Below, piece by piece: positions 13,195 to 24,752 of a stretch of 64,000 nt of DNA. The DNA is taken from the NCBI GenBank assembly GCA_027596075.1, contig JADGJC010000038.1, forward strand, positions 1 through 64,000, in the 5' to 3' direction. Every line of letters begins with the position of its first letter. The stretch's first letter is position 1. The DNA is from Rhizophlyctis rosea (lineage: Eukaryota; Chytridiomycota; Chytridiomycetes; Rhizophlyctidales; Rhizophlyctidaceae). Position numbers and translations under genes: made by a program. The notes below the pieces were generated by a model. It was not told the DNA's origin, ran no database searches, and was given only the letters and a program-made list of their open reading frames with translations.

Positions 13195-13822
13195 ATCAGA
13201 CGGTTTGGAATGACAGACTCAGTTCACTGTTGAAACAATAATGGAAGCTTTCACGGTTGATGTTGTATCGAGAATGAGCAGACGTGACATAAGGCAAGTT
13301 GGCACACATACCCAAGTCAGCTTATACGTTCTCTGAAATGTTTGCTTGTCCTCAAAAGGCACCACTTGACGGGTATGAATAGGGATTGGTTGAACCGTGG
13401 GAAAGTAGGCGAGCAAGTGAGATCAAGTAAAGGTGTTGGAAGAGAAGGGCAGACAGGTCTTCAAAACTCCGCTCCCCTCCAGACCCGAATCAGAAGCAAC
13501 ATCACCTGCATGCCGGGTCTGCGTAATCAATTTATGGCAATGCGTTCCCGCCCACAAGCCTCCCAGCCCGAGCTATTGGGCCCATTCATAGCATCCAAAT
13601 GACCATGCCATTGACAAGTCGAGAAAAAACATGGCTGCTACTATTACGTGAACGTTTTGCCATGTCACTACATACTTGATTTACTATATACCGTGATTCC
13701 ATCGTATGCTTGACCCTGCCAACTAGTCGAACTTGCACTTAAACTGAATTTCCCCCAGACTCTAAATCCGAACATCACCTTCCATTCCAACGCACCTCCA
13801 AACGCCCAAACTTTCCGCTCAA
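13195..13822. other. Intergenic, SET2 5' side
   Basis: Contains the SET2 promoter region and the 3' flank of the next minus-strand gene. A short minus-strand frame near 13219-13416 has no motif and could be a non-coding 5' exon at most. Nothing else was seen. Confidence 0.4.
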
Positions 13823-16800
13823 TCAATGCAACCGATGCGGCCGATACGCAAACGCCTTCGACGACGACACCGACCCCTGCGAATCCTCTCCACCAACCGC
13901 CACACCACCCGTCGGAAACAGATAATCCTCAAAATCAAATGCTTCCCCCATGATTCCCGACCCCGCATTCTCAAAATCACCAACAAGCGGGTCGTCCACC
14001 AACAAGTCGTCCATTTGCGGGTCCATCCCAAGCTCCATCTCCAATCCCATGTTGTCGTAAGGTCCCAGATTCGCTAGTTCGGGCTGCTGTCCATAACCAG
14101 ACTGCAACCCGTCGAACCCATCCCCTTCCATCAACAGCGACCGGTCAACCATGGGCATGTCTTCGTCTTCAATGCCCACAATTGCCACATCTTCTGGCAA
14201 CTGCTCCGACTGGGTTTCTGCATAGCTATGGAATGACGGCAATTTTTCGTAGGATGCGTTGTATTCCATGGTCCCCGGATCGAAGTACAGGCCGTCGGAC
14301 ACATCTTGACCGGATGGATCTTGCAGGTAAGATGCATCCGTTGCGAAATTGTTATCAGTTGGATCAGCCATTTCCGTTTCATCAAACACATTCGCGTATT
14401 CATCGTAAGGATGTGTCTCGTCCTCACTTGCGGGCAAATAGAACTCCGGTTTGGAGTAAGGGTAACGCCATGAAATCGTTTGACGACGGAAATTTGTTTG
14501 ATTGTCCGGAAAGCTGCCGTTTTTGTTGGGATTGCGAGAACTGGAGGGCTTTGTCAATGCCCGTTCCGATCATGTGATGAAGGAAACATGCTTACCGAAT
14601 GTTCCGCGACGTCACTTTCCCAATGTTGTCCCATAGCCTCTTGGTGTCAAGCTTTGCACCCGACGTTGTGACATGTTTTCCCTTTCTCAAGCTGGTTGGC
14701 GCGGCTGCTTCTTCAAGGTTTTCCATATCGCTTGAAGATAGGGATTGCAAAGACGATCCAGGTCGCTGCTGTCGCGGACTTTCGGAAAAGTGTGCAGCGG
14801 CACGAGTGCGCCTTGATTTGGGAGATGTGGTACTGGGCCGAGGTAGAAGGTCAACAGGACCACCAGCTTGGCGATCCCGGTTGCGAGTTCGTTCGTGAGC
14901 CTTCGAACGTTCCATGGCCTACATATCACTTTTAGTAGGAAGGAACTGTGGCCGCCCTATCTGCACTTACAACACCGGGGAGCGGGCCTGTCGTTCTGAC
15001 TTCGTTCTCCTTTGAATGGAGACGCTTCCGAGATGCAGCTACATCGCAATCAGCCACGCCTGCCATTGTGCGGGATGGGCTTGATCTACCTGCAGGAACC
15101 TTCGGCTGTGCGCTGGTCCAAAATCGGCTCACCTGCACCCAAGCCTGAGGAACAATGCATTGCCTGATGATTCGCCTATATTACCTCTCCAACATCCACT
15201 ATGATATTCTCCAGCTCCTTCTCCGGATGCATTCGGTCTGCATTTTCCACATGATCAGACTGATCTTCCTCATCCAGCGCCATGCGTCTGCCATTCCTTT
15301 TGGCATTAATGGGAGGCATGACGTCTTCCAACGCTTTCCGCGCGGCTTTCGTGACCTCCTCTTTCGATAATCCATCACCAGCATTCTCGACGGCAATCGA
15401 TTGTTTGATGGGAGAATCAGAAATAGGAGCGCTTTCTGACCGCGTATTTCGTCTTTCCGGCGAAACACCGCGCAGCTGTTGGAAATATGCAGAGATCTTC
15501 TTGTTATCGTCTTTGGTCTTTTGACGCGATTTCTGTGGTCCTGCATCCTGCTCCAAAAATCGCTTTTCGTTGAACACAATGTCCGGTGCTGTTGGTAGCA
15601 TTAGTCATACATGTTCCAACTTGTCCATCAGTGGTAAAACCTACCGCCACGAACAGGATCACGTTCCGATTTGCGTCCTTTGTTGAAAATTCCCAACTTT
15701 GACGGACGGTCAAAGTTCAAGCCTTTGATCTGCAATGTGTTGTTTGTCATGATCGATCGCAGCTGTTATTCTTCTAGAAGTCGACACTCACCGTCAAACG
15801 GTTTGCTCCAACGTTTGGTGCTTTGAAATCCTGGCAAATCTCCTTAAAATTGCTGTCCACCGTGGGCACCCGTGACAAATACCTCACCTCCATCACTTTA
15901 GTGGCAAGCTTAATTGCTTTTTCCTTCTTCGTGTCCCGGAAGGCCCTCTCAGGCTTTTTCGTAGATGGAGCCTTGGCACCGCTTCTGTCTTTTGCACCGC
16001 GTTTGCCGACTTTAATAGAGACTTTCTCAACCGTTTTCTTGCCCTGATCCTTCTGTTGCACTTCCAGCGATGGATTCTGTTCGTTGTCGGTATGTCTTGC
16101 TGCTTCTTCTGTGGATTCTGGTGACGCTCGAGATGCCGGTCGACGAGGCGATGCAGATGGACTGTAGGAGCTTTCCGATAAGATTTTGCGCGTTGCCTGC
16201 TGCTTGCGATTGTGTCCTCCATTGCCGAGTGAATTTCTCAATGTAGAAATATATCGTGGAGGTAACATTTCTGATTCGGTGTCGTGCCTACCTGATTTAT
16301 CCAACTTTTGGCGCTTAGAAGAAGAATCACCTGGCAAGTTGGACTGCTTCCGAGATTTGGATCGTTTCGAGCGACTTTTGATTCTGTATACACCCATGAT
16401 TGAGATTCTTCTAAACTATGTCGACTCAGTCCATGCAAATAGCTACATACGGATGATCAGCGGGTGTGGAACCTCCTTTTGTTCTCATTGATTGTGCAAC
16501 TTTCCGTTGCGGAGGAGAGTAGGAATCCTTTGTCTTATCTTGCCACCCATAAGGATTGGACTGCAGGAGATTGCGTTTCAAATCCTCTTCCTCGTTCAAG
16601 GCGTCCTTCTGCGGCGAGTCATCGCTCAAGATGGACAACGCGCTACTCGCAGTAGGGTGTGGCGCATCGCGTAGGACCAAATTGCGCTGCTGGCGAACAT
16701 AGTCCATAATAAAGGATAGCTTTCCGCCATATTCATTGCTAGTGGACTCTGTGTGGAGAGCGAGGTTCTCGGCGGTGAGAGGGTTTGATTCCTGATGCCA

Positions 16801-16852
16801 CAAACCGGGCGCCAACGGTGAGTTTAGTTCTTGTGACAAGAATGCCGTTGCA
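13823..16852 (-). CDS. Unrecognised large, disordered, basic protein (multi-exon)
   Basis: I do not recognise this gene. Successive open exons on the minus strand are joined by plausible introns. The first reads QESNPLTAENLALHTEST and KLSFIMDYVRQQRNLVLRDA. Then comes a Lys/Arg/Ser-rich block (KRSKSRKQSNLPGDSSSKRQ) with YISTLRNSLGNGG, then EVRYLSRVPTVDSNFKEI and FKAPNVGANRLTVSVDF. After that come LNFDRPSKLGIFNKGRKSER, IVFNEKRFLEQDAG and ISAYFQQLRG. A Ser/Arg-rich exon follows, and a long acidic C-terminus ends near AFDFEDYLFP, with the stop at 13823-13825. The basic middle with acidic tail, low complexity and many short hydrophobic islands suggest a nuclear scaffold or chromatin-associated protein, but this is inference. 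The true start is not visible; 16852 is the probable 5' edge of the first recognisable exon. Confidence 0.6.
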
Positions 16853-17429
16853 CTAGAAGTTAATAATCACCTCCTTTGCCATTTCGTTGTGTTGTTTTTC
16901 GTTTTACGAGTCGCTGCCGAGTTGAGGTAATACACAGTATTTGGAGTGTTGAACTTTAACAGCATCCGCCAACAGTTCGCGATGAGCTGAGGAAGTTGTG
17001 GGATGGTTGGGATTGGGACAGGGATTGGGATCCCGCTCAGGCGAGTGGTGAATTCACCTTCACCGTCCAAGGCAGTGATTCATTATGACCGAGTGTGAGT
17101 AATTCACCTTCGCGCACACGCGGTGGAAGCCACCGTTTGCTATCATCGTCAGATAGCGCGAGATAGCTGTCTGATTTTCTATAATTGATACCTGCAATGC
17201 CCATGCAACTCATGCAGCTCTGAGTGATGGAAGGTTGTTTCTCTGTCACTTCTGTCAGTCACTTCAGTGTGTCCCACTCATCAGAACTGAGAAAACGAAG
17301 CGTCGGCCATAACGACGCCTACCAAGCACTCATAAGCCGACGACTATCTCAGGCTATTGGCGTCGTCAAGACCTCCAACTCTGTCCAAAAATATTCCGTA
17401 CAATTCCTGAGTTCATCCTCGCTACCTAG
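16853..17429. other. Region between divergent genes
   Basis: It probably holds the promoter and first exon of the unknown minus-strand gene, and the leader of whatever lies at 17430. An ATG at 17227 opens a plus-strand frame (MEGCFSVTSVSH...), but its composition is not convincing. Nothing firm. Confidence 0.35.
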
Positions 17430-17586
17430 TCGCTACCCTCGCAACCTTTGCTCTCTCCGCTATCGCGGCACCCACACCTGCCTACGACACGTACTCCTAC
17501 AACTCGTACAAGGACAACTCTTACAACTCGTACAAGGACAACACCCAGTACGACAGCGAATTCCCCGTCTGTACGAACCCTGTCAG
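17430..17586 (+). CDS. Possible exon of a small secreted Tyr/Asn/Lys repeat peptide
   Basis: In the frame opening after the acceptor-like CTACCTAG (17422-17429), the sequence reads VATLATFALSAIAAPTPAYD. This is a convincing signal-peptide core with a cleavage-like AAP. Two tandem copies of SYNSYKDN follow, then QYDSEFPVCTNPVR up to a donor-like CAG|GTGGGT. An in-frame stop just upstream means the start must come from an earlier exon. ATG 17227 with a weak GTTGTT donor at 17235 would give ME joined directly to VATL. No later exon is obvious. It could be a small secreted peptide gene, a decayed one, or chance. The signal sequence and repeat are seen; the gene model is inferred. Confidence 0.35.
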
Positions 17587-17699
17587 GTGGGTTGTTACAA
17601 TCAAATGTTCTTTCCTCGTGTCTTTCACAGATCGTGTCCTATCTTCACTGAGAATGTACCACTTACCCGCCTCCCAGCCCTAATCACACATCCAGAAAA

Positions 17700-19133
17700 A
17701 TGAACTTCCCTCCTGAAATCACCCTGATGATTGCACGGGTGGCTACCCCTATCATTTGCCGAAAGCTCCTTCGCACGTGCAAAGCGTTTCACAAATTGAT
17801 AAACATCGACGACCTGATCTGGGCCGAAGCGGGATGGCGGTACCACATGCGGGGGCTGGACAATGCTGGAGTTGGGCGACACGTTACTGGCATACGAAAG
17901 TTCTTCACGCATATGTTTGGGAAGTTGGCCAGCCGGAGCGTAAAGCGACACTTTACTCAGAGGCGGCCGTCCGCGGGGATGTGGAGATGGTCACATTACT
18001 GCTTCATGCCGGAGTGAACGTCCGTCGACAAAAGAATCTAGCACTGCGGGTGGCGGCGCAAGGAGGCCACATCGATGTCTTCAAACTGCTTCTGGCTCAC
18101 GGGGCGAGAGTCAACGCAAATGAAGGGGAGCCGTTGTATTGGGCAGCGTGGAGCGGTCTTTTGGAACTTGTGGACGTGCTGCTGAATGCGGGATGCGACG
18201 TCAACATCAATGAAGGAAGTGCCTTGGATGTAGCTTGCGCCAGACGGCACGCTCATGTGGTCAACACACTTTTGGAAGCGGGCGCCAATGTTCAGAATGT
18301 TGGGAGAAAGGCATTTGAAAATGCCGCGAAACGGGGGTATAATGGTATCATACGCATCCTTCTAGTGGGCGGTATCGTTGTGCCCGAGGAGATTATCTTC
18401 AAAGCGGCAGGCAAGGGTCAAGCGGAAACATTGGCGCTCATTTTCGATGACAAGGATAGCATTGTGGAAAATGGTGAAGGGTCGTTTTTGGAACGGGCGT
18501 TGAAGAAGGCGACAAAGGCAAATTATGTAGATGTGGTCAAAGTTCTTTTGGATGCTTGCCGGTTCAAGAGCGTTATCATGGGTGATGCTCTTTGCGTGGC
18601 TGCACGACGGGGGACACGCCGGTGTTGTGCAAGCATTGTTGGACACGGGCAAGTGCATCAGGATCGATGAGGCGCTTTTGTCAGCTACAACCAACAGCCA
18701 TTACGAAATTGTCGTGCTCCTACTTCAAGCTGGCGACAACATCATTCATTCCGGACCAATCGTGACAACCAGTCCCACGTACATCAAAAGGGCTTTTAAC
18801 AGTATTGCCGGAACTGACGTCGTGGACCCACAACAGCAATTGCGACAATACATCGAAGCACGAGACCGCGCCCTCATCATCGCCGCCTCTTCTGGTCATG
18901 TCGACATTGTGAAATCACTCCTCGAGGCATCAGCAGACGTCCACGCAAACGACGAAGAACCGCTGTATCAGGCTGCAATGGGTGGGCATTATGATGTCGT
19001 GGATGAGCTGGTGCAAGCTGGAGGAGGCACCAAAAATAGCAACGTTCCTTGCAAGGCCATATCCGCAGATACAGGATCGGTTGAACTCCGTGGTGCAATA
19101 TGCGGCGGCGGTTCGGCGGGGACGGGACTTTGA
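17700..19133 (+). CDS. F-box/ankyrin-repeat protein, reading frame broken twice
   Basis: From ATG 17700 the N-terminus reads MNFPPEITLMIARVATPI and LLRTCKAFHKLINIDDLIWA, an F-box-like segment. At least six ankyrin repeats follow, for example AAQGGHIDVFKLLLAHGARVN, ARRHAHVVNTLLEAGANV, ANYVDVVKVLLDA and ASSGHVDIVKSLLEASADV. Such proteins usually act as substrate adaptors for SCF ubiquitin ligases. The frame shifts at about 17852 and about 18606, each inside a run of five G. One extra G at the first restores continuity into GQCWSWATRYWH; one fewer G at the second restores AARRGHAGVVQALLDTG. No intron fits either place. The breaks may be assembly homopolymer errors or real decay. The C-terminal 40 codons are also uncertain. 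Upstream it follows the possible secreted peptide exon; no operon-like relation is implied. Confidence 0.75.
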
Positions 19134-19824
19134 TCCTCGGTTGGTCGGGACGAGATGACGGCGGCGATGGGTGCGGGGTGTTTGGGAGAATTGGAGTGTT
19201 TGGGATGATGGATTCTTTTGGGGGTTTAATATTGATGATTTGGCGATGGGTCGTTTGAATCTGGGGGTAGTTTGTGAGGGTTGTTCTTGTTTACGCTTAT
19301 GGAATATATTGGTAATCAGGGACTATTCCCAACGTTTTCCATTGATGCCAAATTTTATCTTCTGTTCTGTATTGGTAATCAGTCGTACTCCATGCATACA
19401 ACACACAAATGCATTGACGTGCCGGTGCTGGTAACAATGATAGCGGTGGACCGTTGACAAAGAAGCAGGTGTTCAGCTCGACGAGGCTATGCTTCTCTTC
19501 ATCTTAGTGCCTAAATTCAATCATGATCATCTGCAGTAGGGCTTCATAACCCTCCTCGTCAAATTGTTGTTGCAGCGTCATAAGTTCCTGCTCCCATTCA
19601 CGTCTGTGCTCTGTCGAACATTCTCTCCCAGTACTAACTCCTTCGAATTTGGAAGTTCATGCTCCAACTTCCAACTCTCCATCCCAGCTCGGATATTCAT
19701 GAATCGTCGTCCTTCATCAGACCACAAGAACCACAACAATCTATTCCCAAAACAATTTTGCATACAATACACTCATCTATAAAACACGATATATACACTC
19801 TCTCGACCCCTTCCCACCATTGCA
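19134..19824. other. Intergenic between convergent genes
   Basis: G/T-rich then A/T-rich sequence with no supported gene. The segment TATTGGTAATCAG recurs at about 19309 and 19370, a short direct repeat of unknown meaning. Confidence 0.4.
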
Positions 19825-21053
19825 TCATGCAGGGCTAGTCGGACTCTTCACCGATATTGGCGACATTTGGTCACCAAGGTCATCACTTCTTCCCATCTTC
19901 AAGGCGTCCTGGTCCTCGACTTTTGCTAATCTCCTCCGGATGATTCGATCTCTGAATCCATGAATCGCCACGACAAAGAAGAACACTAACAGCAGGGCGA
20001 TGAGGAGACCAATGTACCAGACCCATGGGTGGGGTTTGCTCGTGTCGAGGAAGCTATAGGCCCACCATCCGTTTGGACTGTAGATGGTACGAAGAACGAT
20101 GGGTCAGTTAGAAGTTCCATACTGTCGCGCAGTTATCAAGGACGCAATTGAGGCAGAGATACTCACTATGCCACATCCCCTTTGACAAAGTTTGCCCACA
20201 TGACGTGCTGTAGCACTGCGTAACCCAGGTAAAGAAGTGCGATACCAAATGGTGTATACCACTGTGATGGATAGATTGGCGTCCGGCCCAAGACAAACTC
20301 CACGAGAATCAAGATGAAGTCCAAGCTGTGGAGGTTTAGATTCAGCCACCACTGTGTTGAGCAAAGGGAAAGAATTTATCAGTCGGTTTGAACAGTTCTG
20401 TCTAACCCCCGACACAGCACTGCCAAACTTACATCATAGGAAGTCATTGTCCCGACTTTGAGGAACCCCCAAAAGACAATGGGTACGATCCAGTGGAATG
20501 TAGCGGGTATGATGTAGAGATTCCAACATAGCCATTTGGTGATGGGTCGTTGTCTGAGGAAGGCTCGGGGGTTGTTGTCGCGGACGTAGCGGAAGGTTTG
20601 ATATGCCGAGACACCGAAGTAGATTGCTAGACCCCACCAGCTAAAACATATCATGTTCACTCAGTCATAGCGCAACGTCGAGCTCAACAATCAGAGATAT
20701 TGCCTCTTTACTTACGCCAAATGCGTCAAATACGAAAAATACTGCCACACCGTCACCTTCCCATCCGCACGCGTGAAATGCGGATAGAGCGCCCAAGGTA
20801 TGATGAAGACCATCCATATGCACGCTACGATCCTCCACCACATCAACGCCCATGGGGAGATGAGACCTGATATGAAGAGCACTGTTGGGTCGCGGTCCAA
20901 GTCATCCAGGTGCGGGTTGAAGATACGGTGTAGCAGACTTTCCGGACGGTATTTGTCTATTATGGATTCTGTTGTTCTGCTGGGTCGTATTGATGTTGAT
21001 GATGGGGTTTTTGGGGGGACCGGTGTGGTCAGGACGGAGGGGAAGGTGGACAT
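19825..21053 (-). CDS. Multi-pass membrane protein, rolling-stone/AIG1-like
   Basis: A four-exon gene encoding about 340 residues with several hydrophobic segments. Exon 1 (from ATG 21051-21053, MSTFPSVLTTPVPPK...) ends in WWRIVACIWMVFIIPWALYP and FTRADGKVTVWQYFSYLTH. Exon 2 has WWGLAIYFGVSAYQTFRYV and FHWIVPIVFWGFL. Exon 3 has LNLHSLDFILILVEFVLGRT and PFGIALLYLGYAVLQHVMWA. Exon 4 has WVWYIGLLIALLLVFFFVVA and a cytosolic tail of charged residues ending SPTSPA. The WQYFSYLTxW-like opening and the N-L-H-x-x-D/N segment followed by P-x-x-W-Y-x-P-F-G resemble the rolling stone and FAR-17a/AIG1 group of membrane proteins. Some AIG1 members are fatty-acid-ester hydrolases; no catalytic residue can be assigned here. 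The membrane topology is clear; the family is tentative. Confidence 0.7.
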
Positions 21054-22339
21054 TTTTGGGCGGTTTGGTAGCCCGGATGGACGTGAGCGATGGAATGGAC
21101 GTTTGGGTAACGGATGACAGATTTGTCGGATGGTTTGGATATGTCGGCAAGGGGTAGAGAAAAGTTGCAAGGGGGTGATAATGTCGAAAGCAACTGTTAT
21201 AAGACGAAACTTGCCCGCCGGAGAAGACTTCCTTATTCATCGCGATCAAAGATGCAAAACTTGAGTGGGACCCATTGGGCACATAAATGATGTGTGTGGA
21301 TGAAAGGGAGGCGGAGCTATTTGAGCGTGCCTTCGGTCCAATTAGTGGGCTGGTGTCAATGAGCATGCGGAGAAGGTCCTGGACCCGTTATTGGTCCAGG
21401 CACATTTATGCCGCTGTTCTAACTATGTAACAAAGAGAAATTCTCGGTTCTTTGTTGAATAGTATGTGGCGCAGCCGGGCCAGTTCCGAGATGTCGGACC
21501 TTGTCCGATGCACTTCACCTCATTGGAATATGAGAGACAGGATGAACGCTCAAGGAAGAGACACCATTTCTGTTGATTCTTTGGAGAAAGTGTCAAGAAA
21601 GTGACATCGACTCTATTGAAAAATTTTCGGAGAGAGTATTGAGCCGCTCGTCTTCCAATGTCGGGAGCCTCCTAGCTTCGTCCCCAATCATGCTACCATT
21701 TAGAAGACACGTTGACAGCCATGGTTTCAAACAAAAGAACGCGCATGGAGAACATATCATTGTGCGCTTCATGGCATATACAAGCATGCAAGCCCAGACC
21801 TCGATCGGTCAACGACTTCGGCGATGTCGCCCTGCTTTGTAGTGTTGGTGCTTGCGAGTGCGCTCCTGCTGTGTGCGTATTGACTTCCGTCTCGGATCGT
21901 CATGTGTGATCAAACTGCCACACATTTCCTGCATGACCTTGTCTTTTAGTTCGTGTCAAAATGCCTGCTGTCGGCATGCCCATGGGCGAACAGGTTATGC
22001 TACAGCACTCAGAGGCAACCAAAGGGCGGTGGAACACGCTCAAAATCAGACGCGCATTACGTAAGCCCGTTTGAGATCGGAGGGCCAAAGTTGGCCAGGC
22101 TCCGGTGGTTTGTGCCCCAAAACGCGCGGACCGTGTCACACAAGAAAATGGTGGCTTTGATCGAACCCAAAAAGGAAGTGGTCATGCTTGTCACCGTGTC
22201 GACTCTGGAGTTGCCCCCTTGCCCGAGCCTATCTGTGAAGACCCTTCCTCCTTCACTTTTTTCACAGTCCAACCTTTCCTTCTAAAGTTTCAAAATTGAT
22301 ACCTGCTAGTGGAACCCTTATTCTCGGCTCGCAGTGAGT
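21054..22339. other. Divergent intergenic region, 1.3 kb
   Basis: It separates the membrane-protein gene (minus) from the Swi6-like gene (plus), so it should hold both promoters. I read all frames for a possible APSES DNA-binding exon of the downstream gene and found none. Several frames of 60-110 codons are unconvincing. Confidence 0.45.
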
Positions 22340-24267
22340 ATGAAGCGGGCAAGGAAAGAGACCGGCGGGGCTGGTAACAAGACGAAGAAGACAAAGCATA
22401 CCAACGGTCCAGCTGCCACCGCCTCGGTTTCTGCCACAACTTCTTTACCACGTACGGCAACAAGCATACCGGGAGCCCCAGCTTTTGTTGCTCCGTCAGC
22501 TGGCGACCTCAACTTTTGGTCTACCTCTTGGTCAGTAACAAGCATATGCATTTTATGAGCCTCAGGAATGGTCCATTGACGATTGATTCTTGCCGATGGT
22601 CTTACAGGGATCAGCTCAGTTTACCTTCCATCGCTGCCACGCTCGTCAATTTGAACAACTATTTCGGTCCACCGCTCTTGCCGGCACTCCCTGATGTTGT
22701 CTTCCCGTCGTTACCCGAACCGCCACATAAACGCCCTCGCCTCACCCCACCAAACGAAATGACAATGCCCCTCCCACCATCCGCACTCTTCGAAGCATCT
22801 ACCCCAGCCACATCCACATCCCGCATCCTCATGGCCGACCAGCAGCGAGCAATCCTGATGAGTCTGCACTCTTCGCAAAGTCCTGAAGAGTTCTTGCACT
22901 TGATTCGCAAAGAGGACAGAGCCGGTTATAACGTTGACGTAGTACTGGACAACGATGGGAACAAACCGGCACATTGGGCAGCATATTTCGGCAAAGCTGA
23001 TATCTTGCATTCCTTGGTTCGTTATGGAGCAGACATGGCGGCTTTCAACAATAACGGCGAAACACCTCTCATGCGGGCTATCCAAGGCACTAGCTGTTAC
23101 GGGAAGAGGACGTTCAATGATGTCTTGAAGATCCTGAAAGATACCATGACGGCACGGGACTGTGATGGGCGGACGGCATTGCACCATGCGGCGTTGGCAG
23201 CGGGCGTGCCAGCTCGGTCACCCGCGGCGGAGTACTATCTTCAGTGTCTTTCGGACATTGACGAGGAACATTACATCATGGAGGATGAGGATTTGGATGC
23301 TCAGGATAGGTGGGGAGATACCGCAATACATTTGCTATGTAGGGCGAGGAACAAGGGGGCGCTGGAGATTCTATTGGAAATGGGATGTGGACCGGATTTG
23401 AGGAATCATGATGGGCTACTACCGAGGGATGTGGCGGCAGGGGATCGGTCGTTGGTTAGGCGACTTGCATCTAAAGTGCATGTGGAGCAGACTGATTCGG
23501 AGGATGATTCGGATTTGGAGGATGGATTCGAGGTGTCTGATTCTTGGCGGGGCGGATCGGCACAGAACCTTCATGGAAGGTCCAACTCGGCTAGACGGTC
23601 ACGGCAACCAACTCCAGAAATGTCTCTACCTACCCTTCCACCCTCACCATCACCCTCCATCCATTCCCTAAGCGACTTCCTTCCCTCCGAAGAGATCGAA
23701 GCATATCCAGCCCTGCACGCGATACGAGATAAGTTCAAAAATCAGCTGCTGGATTGTGACGATACAGTGCAGACTGCGCGGAGCAGATTGCGGGAGGCGC
23801 GTGAGCTTCTCACCGACGCAATAGAGCAGAATAGGGGTTTCGAGAGGGATAGGGAACGGTTGGGTGAGCTGAGGAGGGAGCTGCTTAGTTTGGAGGCAAA
23901 AGCGAGCGAAGATATGGGGAATGAGTCGGGCAAAAGGGAATCGGATGACGCGGAACCACCGCACGTCAACGGCGTCAATGGCGTGAATGGTATCAACGGT
24001 ACTGATGACGGTGATGCCGAAACGGAGACGGGTCCGGAAAACCTAATGGAGAGTTTACGGGCGCAGGTGGTGGACCTGACGCGACGTATTGGGCGGATTG
24101 ATCAGAATCAGACGCAGATTGCGCGGGAGATTGAGGAGTTGAAGAAGGAGGGTGGGGGAGGGAGGTTGGATGGGTATCGGAGTTTGATGGCGTGGTGTTG
24201 TTCGGTGCCGGTTGGGGATGTGCAGGGGATTTTGGATGATTTGGATGAGGTTGTTGGGAGTGGGTAG
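22340..24267 (+). CDS. SWI6: Swi6/Cdc10-like ankyrin cofactor of the MBF/SBF cell-cycle transcription complex
   Basis: Two exons. Exon 1 (MKRARKETGGAGNKTKKTKH..., a basic Lys-rich nuclear-type N-terminus) splices from CTCTTG|GTCAGTA to TTACAG|GGATCAG, giving STSWDQLSLPSIAA in frame. The central region matches the Swi6/Mbp1 ankyrin domain in order and in its unusual long inserts: GNKPAHWAAYFGKADILHSL, YGADMAAFNNNGETPLMRAI, TARDCDGRTALHHAALAAG with AAEYYLQCL, then LDAQDRWGDTAIHLLCRARN and LLEMGCGPDLRNHDGLLPRD. The C-terminal part is a charged coiled coil (RSRLREARELLTDAIEQNR; RIGRIDQNQTQIAREIEELK), the heterodimerisation region in this family. There is no APSES DNA-binding domain, so by analogy it needs an Mbp1/Swi4-type partner to bind G1/S promoters. 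The ATG at 22340 overlaps a GTGAGT donor-like string, so an upstream exon cannot be excluded. Confidence 0.82.
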
Positions 24268-24752
24268 GGGGGCGGGGGTTTTGGGGAGTGTAAGATGCAT
24301 GTGTGAACTGTAATATACCATGGGTGATTCTGGGGTTGGGGGGATGTACATGATGTTATGTAGAGAGTTGCTTTGTGTGCTTTCTCTCAAGCTGCTTCCT
24401 GAGATCTCCCTTCCAATTCTCCGTTTATGTGGGTGTGGCCAATCTACGACGGTGGTCTATACCTACCCAATGGTGCGCGACAACCAGTCGACAAAAGCGA
24501 CACACAAACGTCTCAAATGGATACCTCAATAGTAACCCATCTTCAAGACCCGACATGCTTACCGTTGTCCCCCCACCATCAAAATTTCTCTTTAGGCAAC
24601 GACCGTAGACAGAGCTCATGAATGCAATGAACTGCGCCACATCTGCATGTGATTGTGCCCCACGCGAAATCGGGATGGAACCTCCATCCCTTCGCGTTTG
24701 TTGTTTGCCTTTCCTGCTTCTTGCGTACGAAAACCTCATCCAATTGACAATT
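24268..24752. other. Intergenic, no supported gene
   Basis: The Swi6-like 3' flank and the Sac1 promoter. No motif-bearing frame was seen. Confidence 0.4.
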
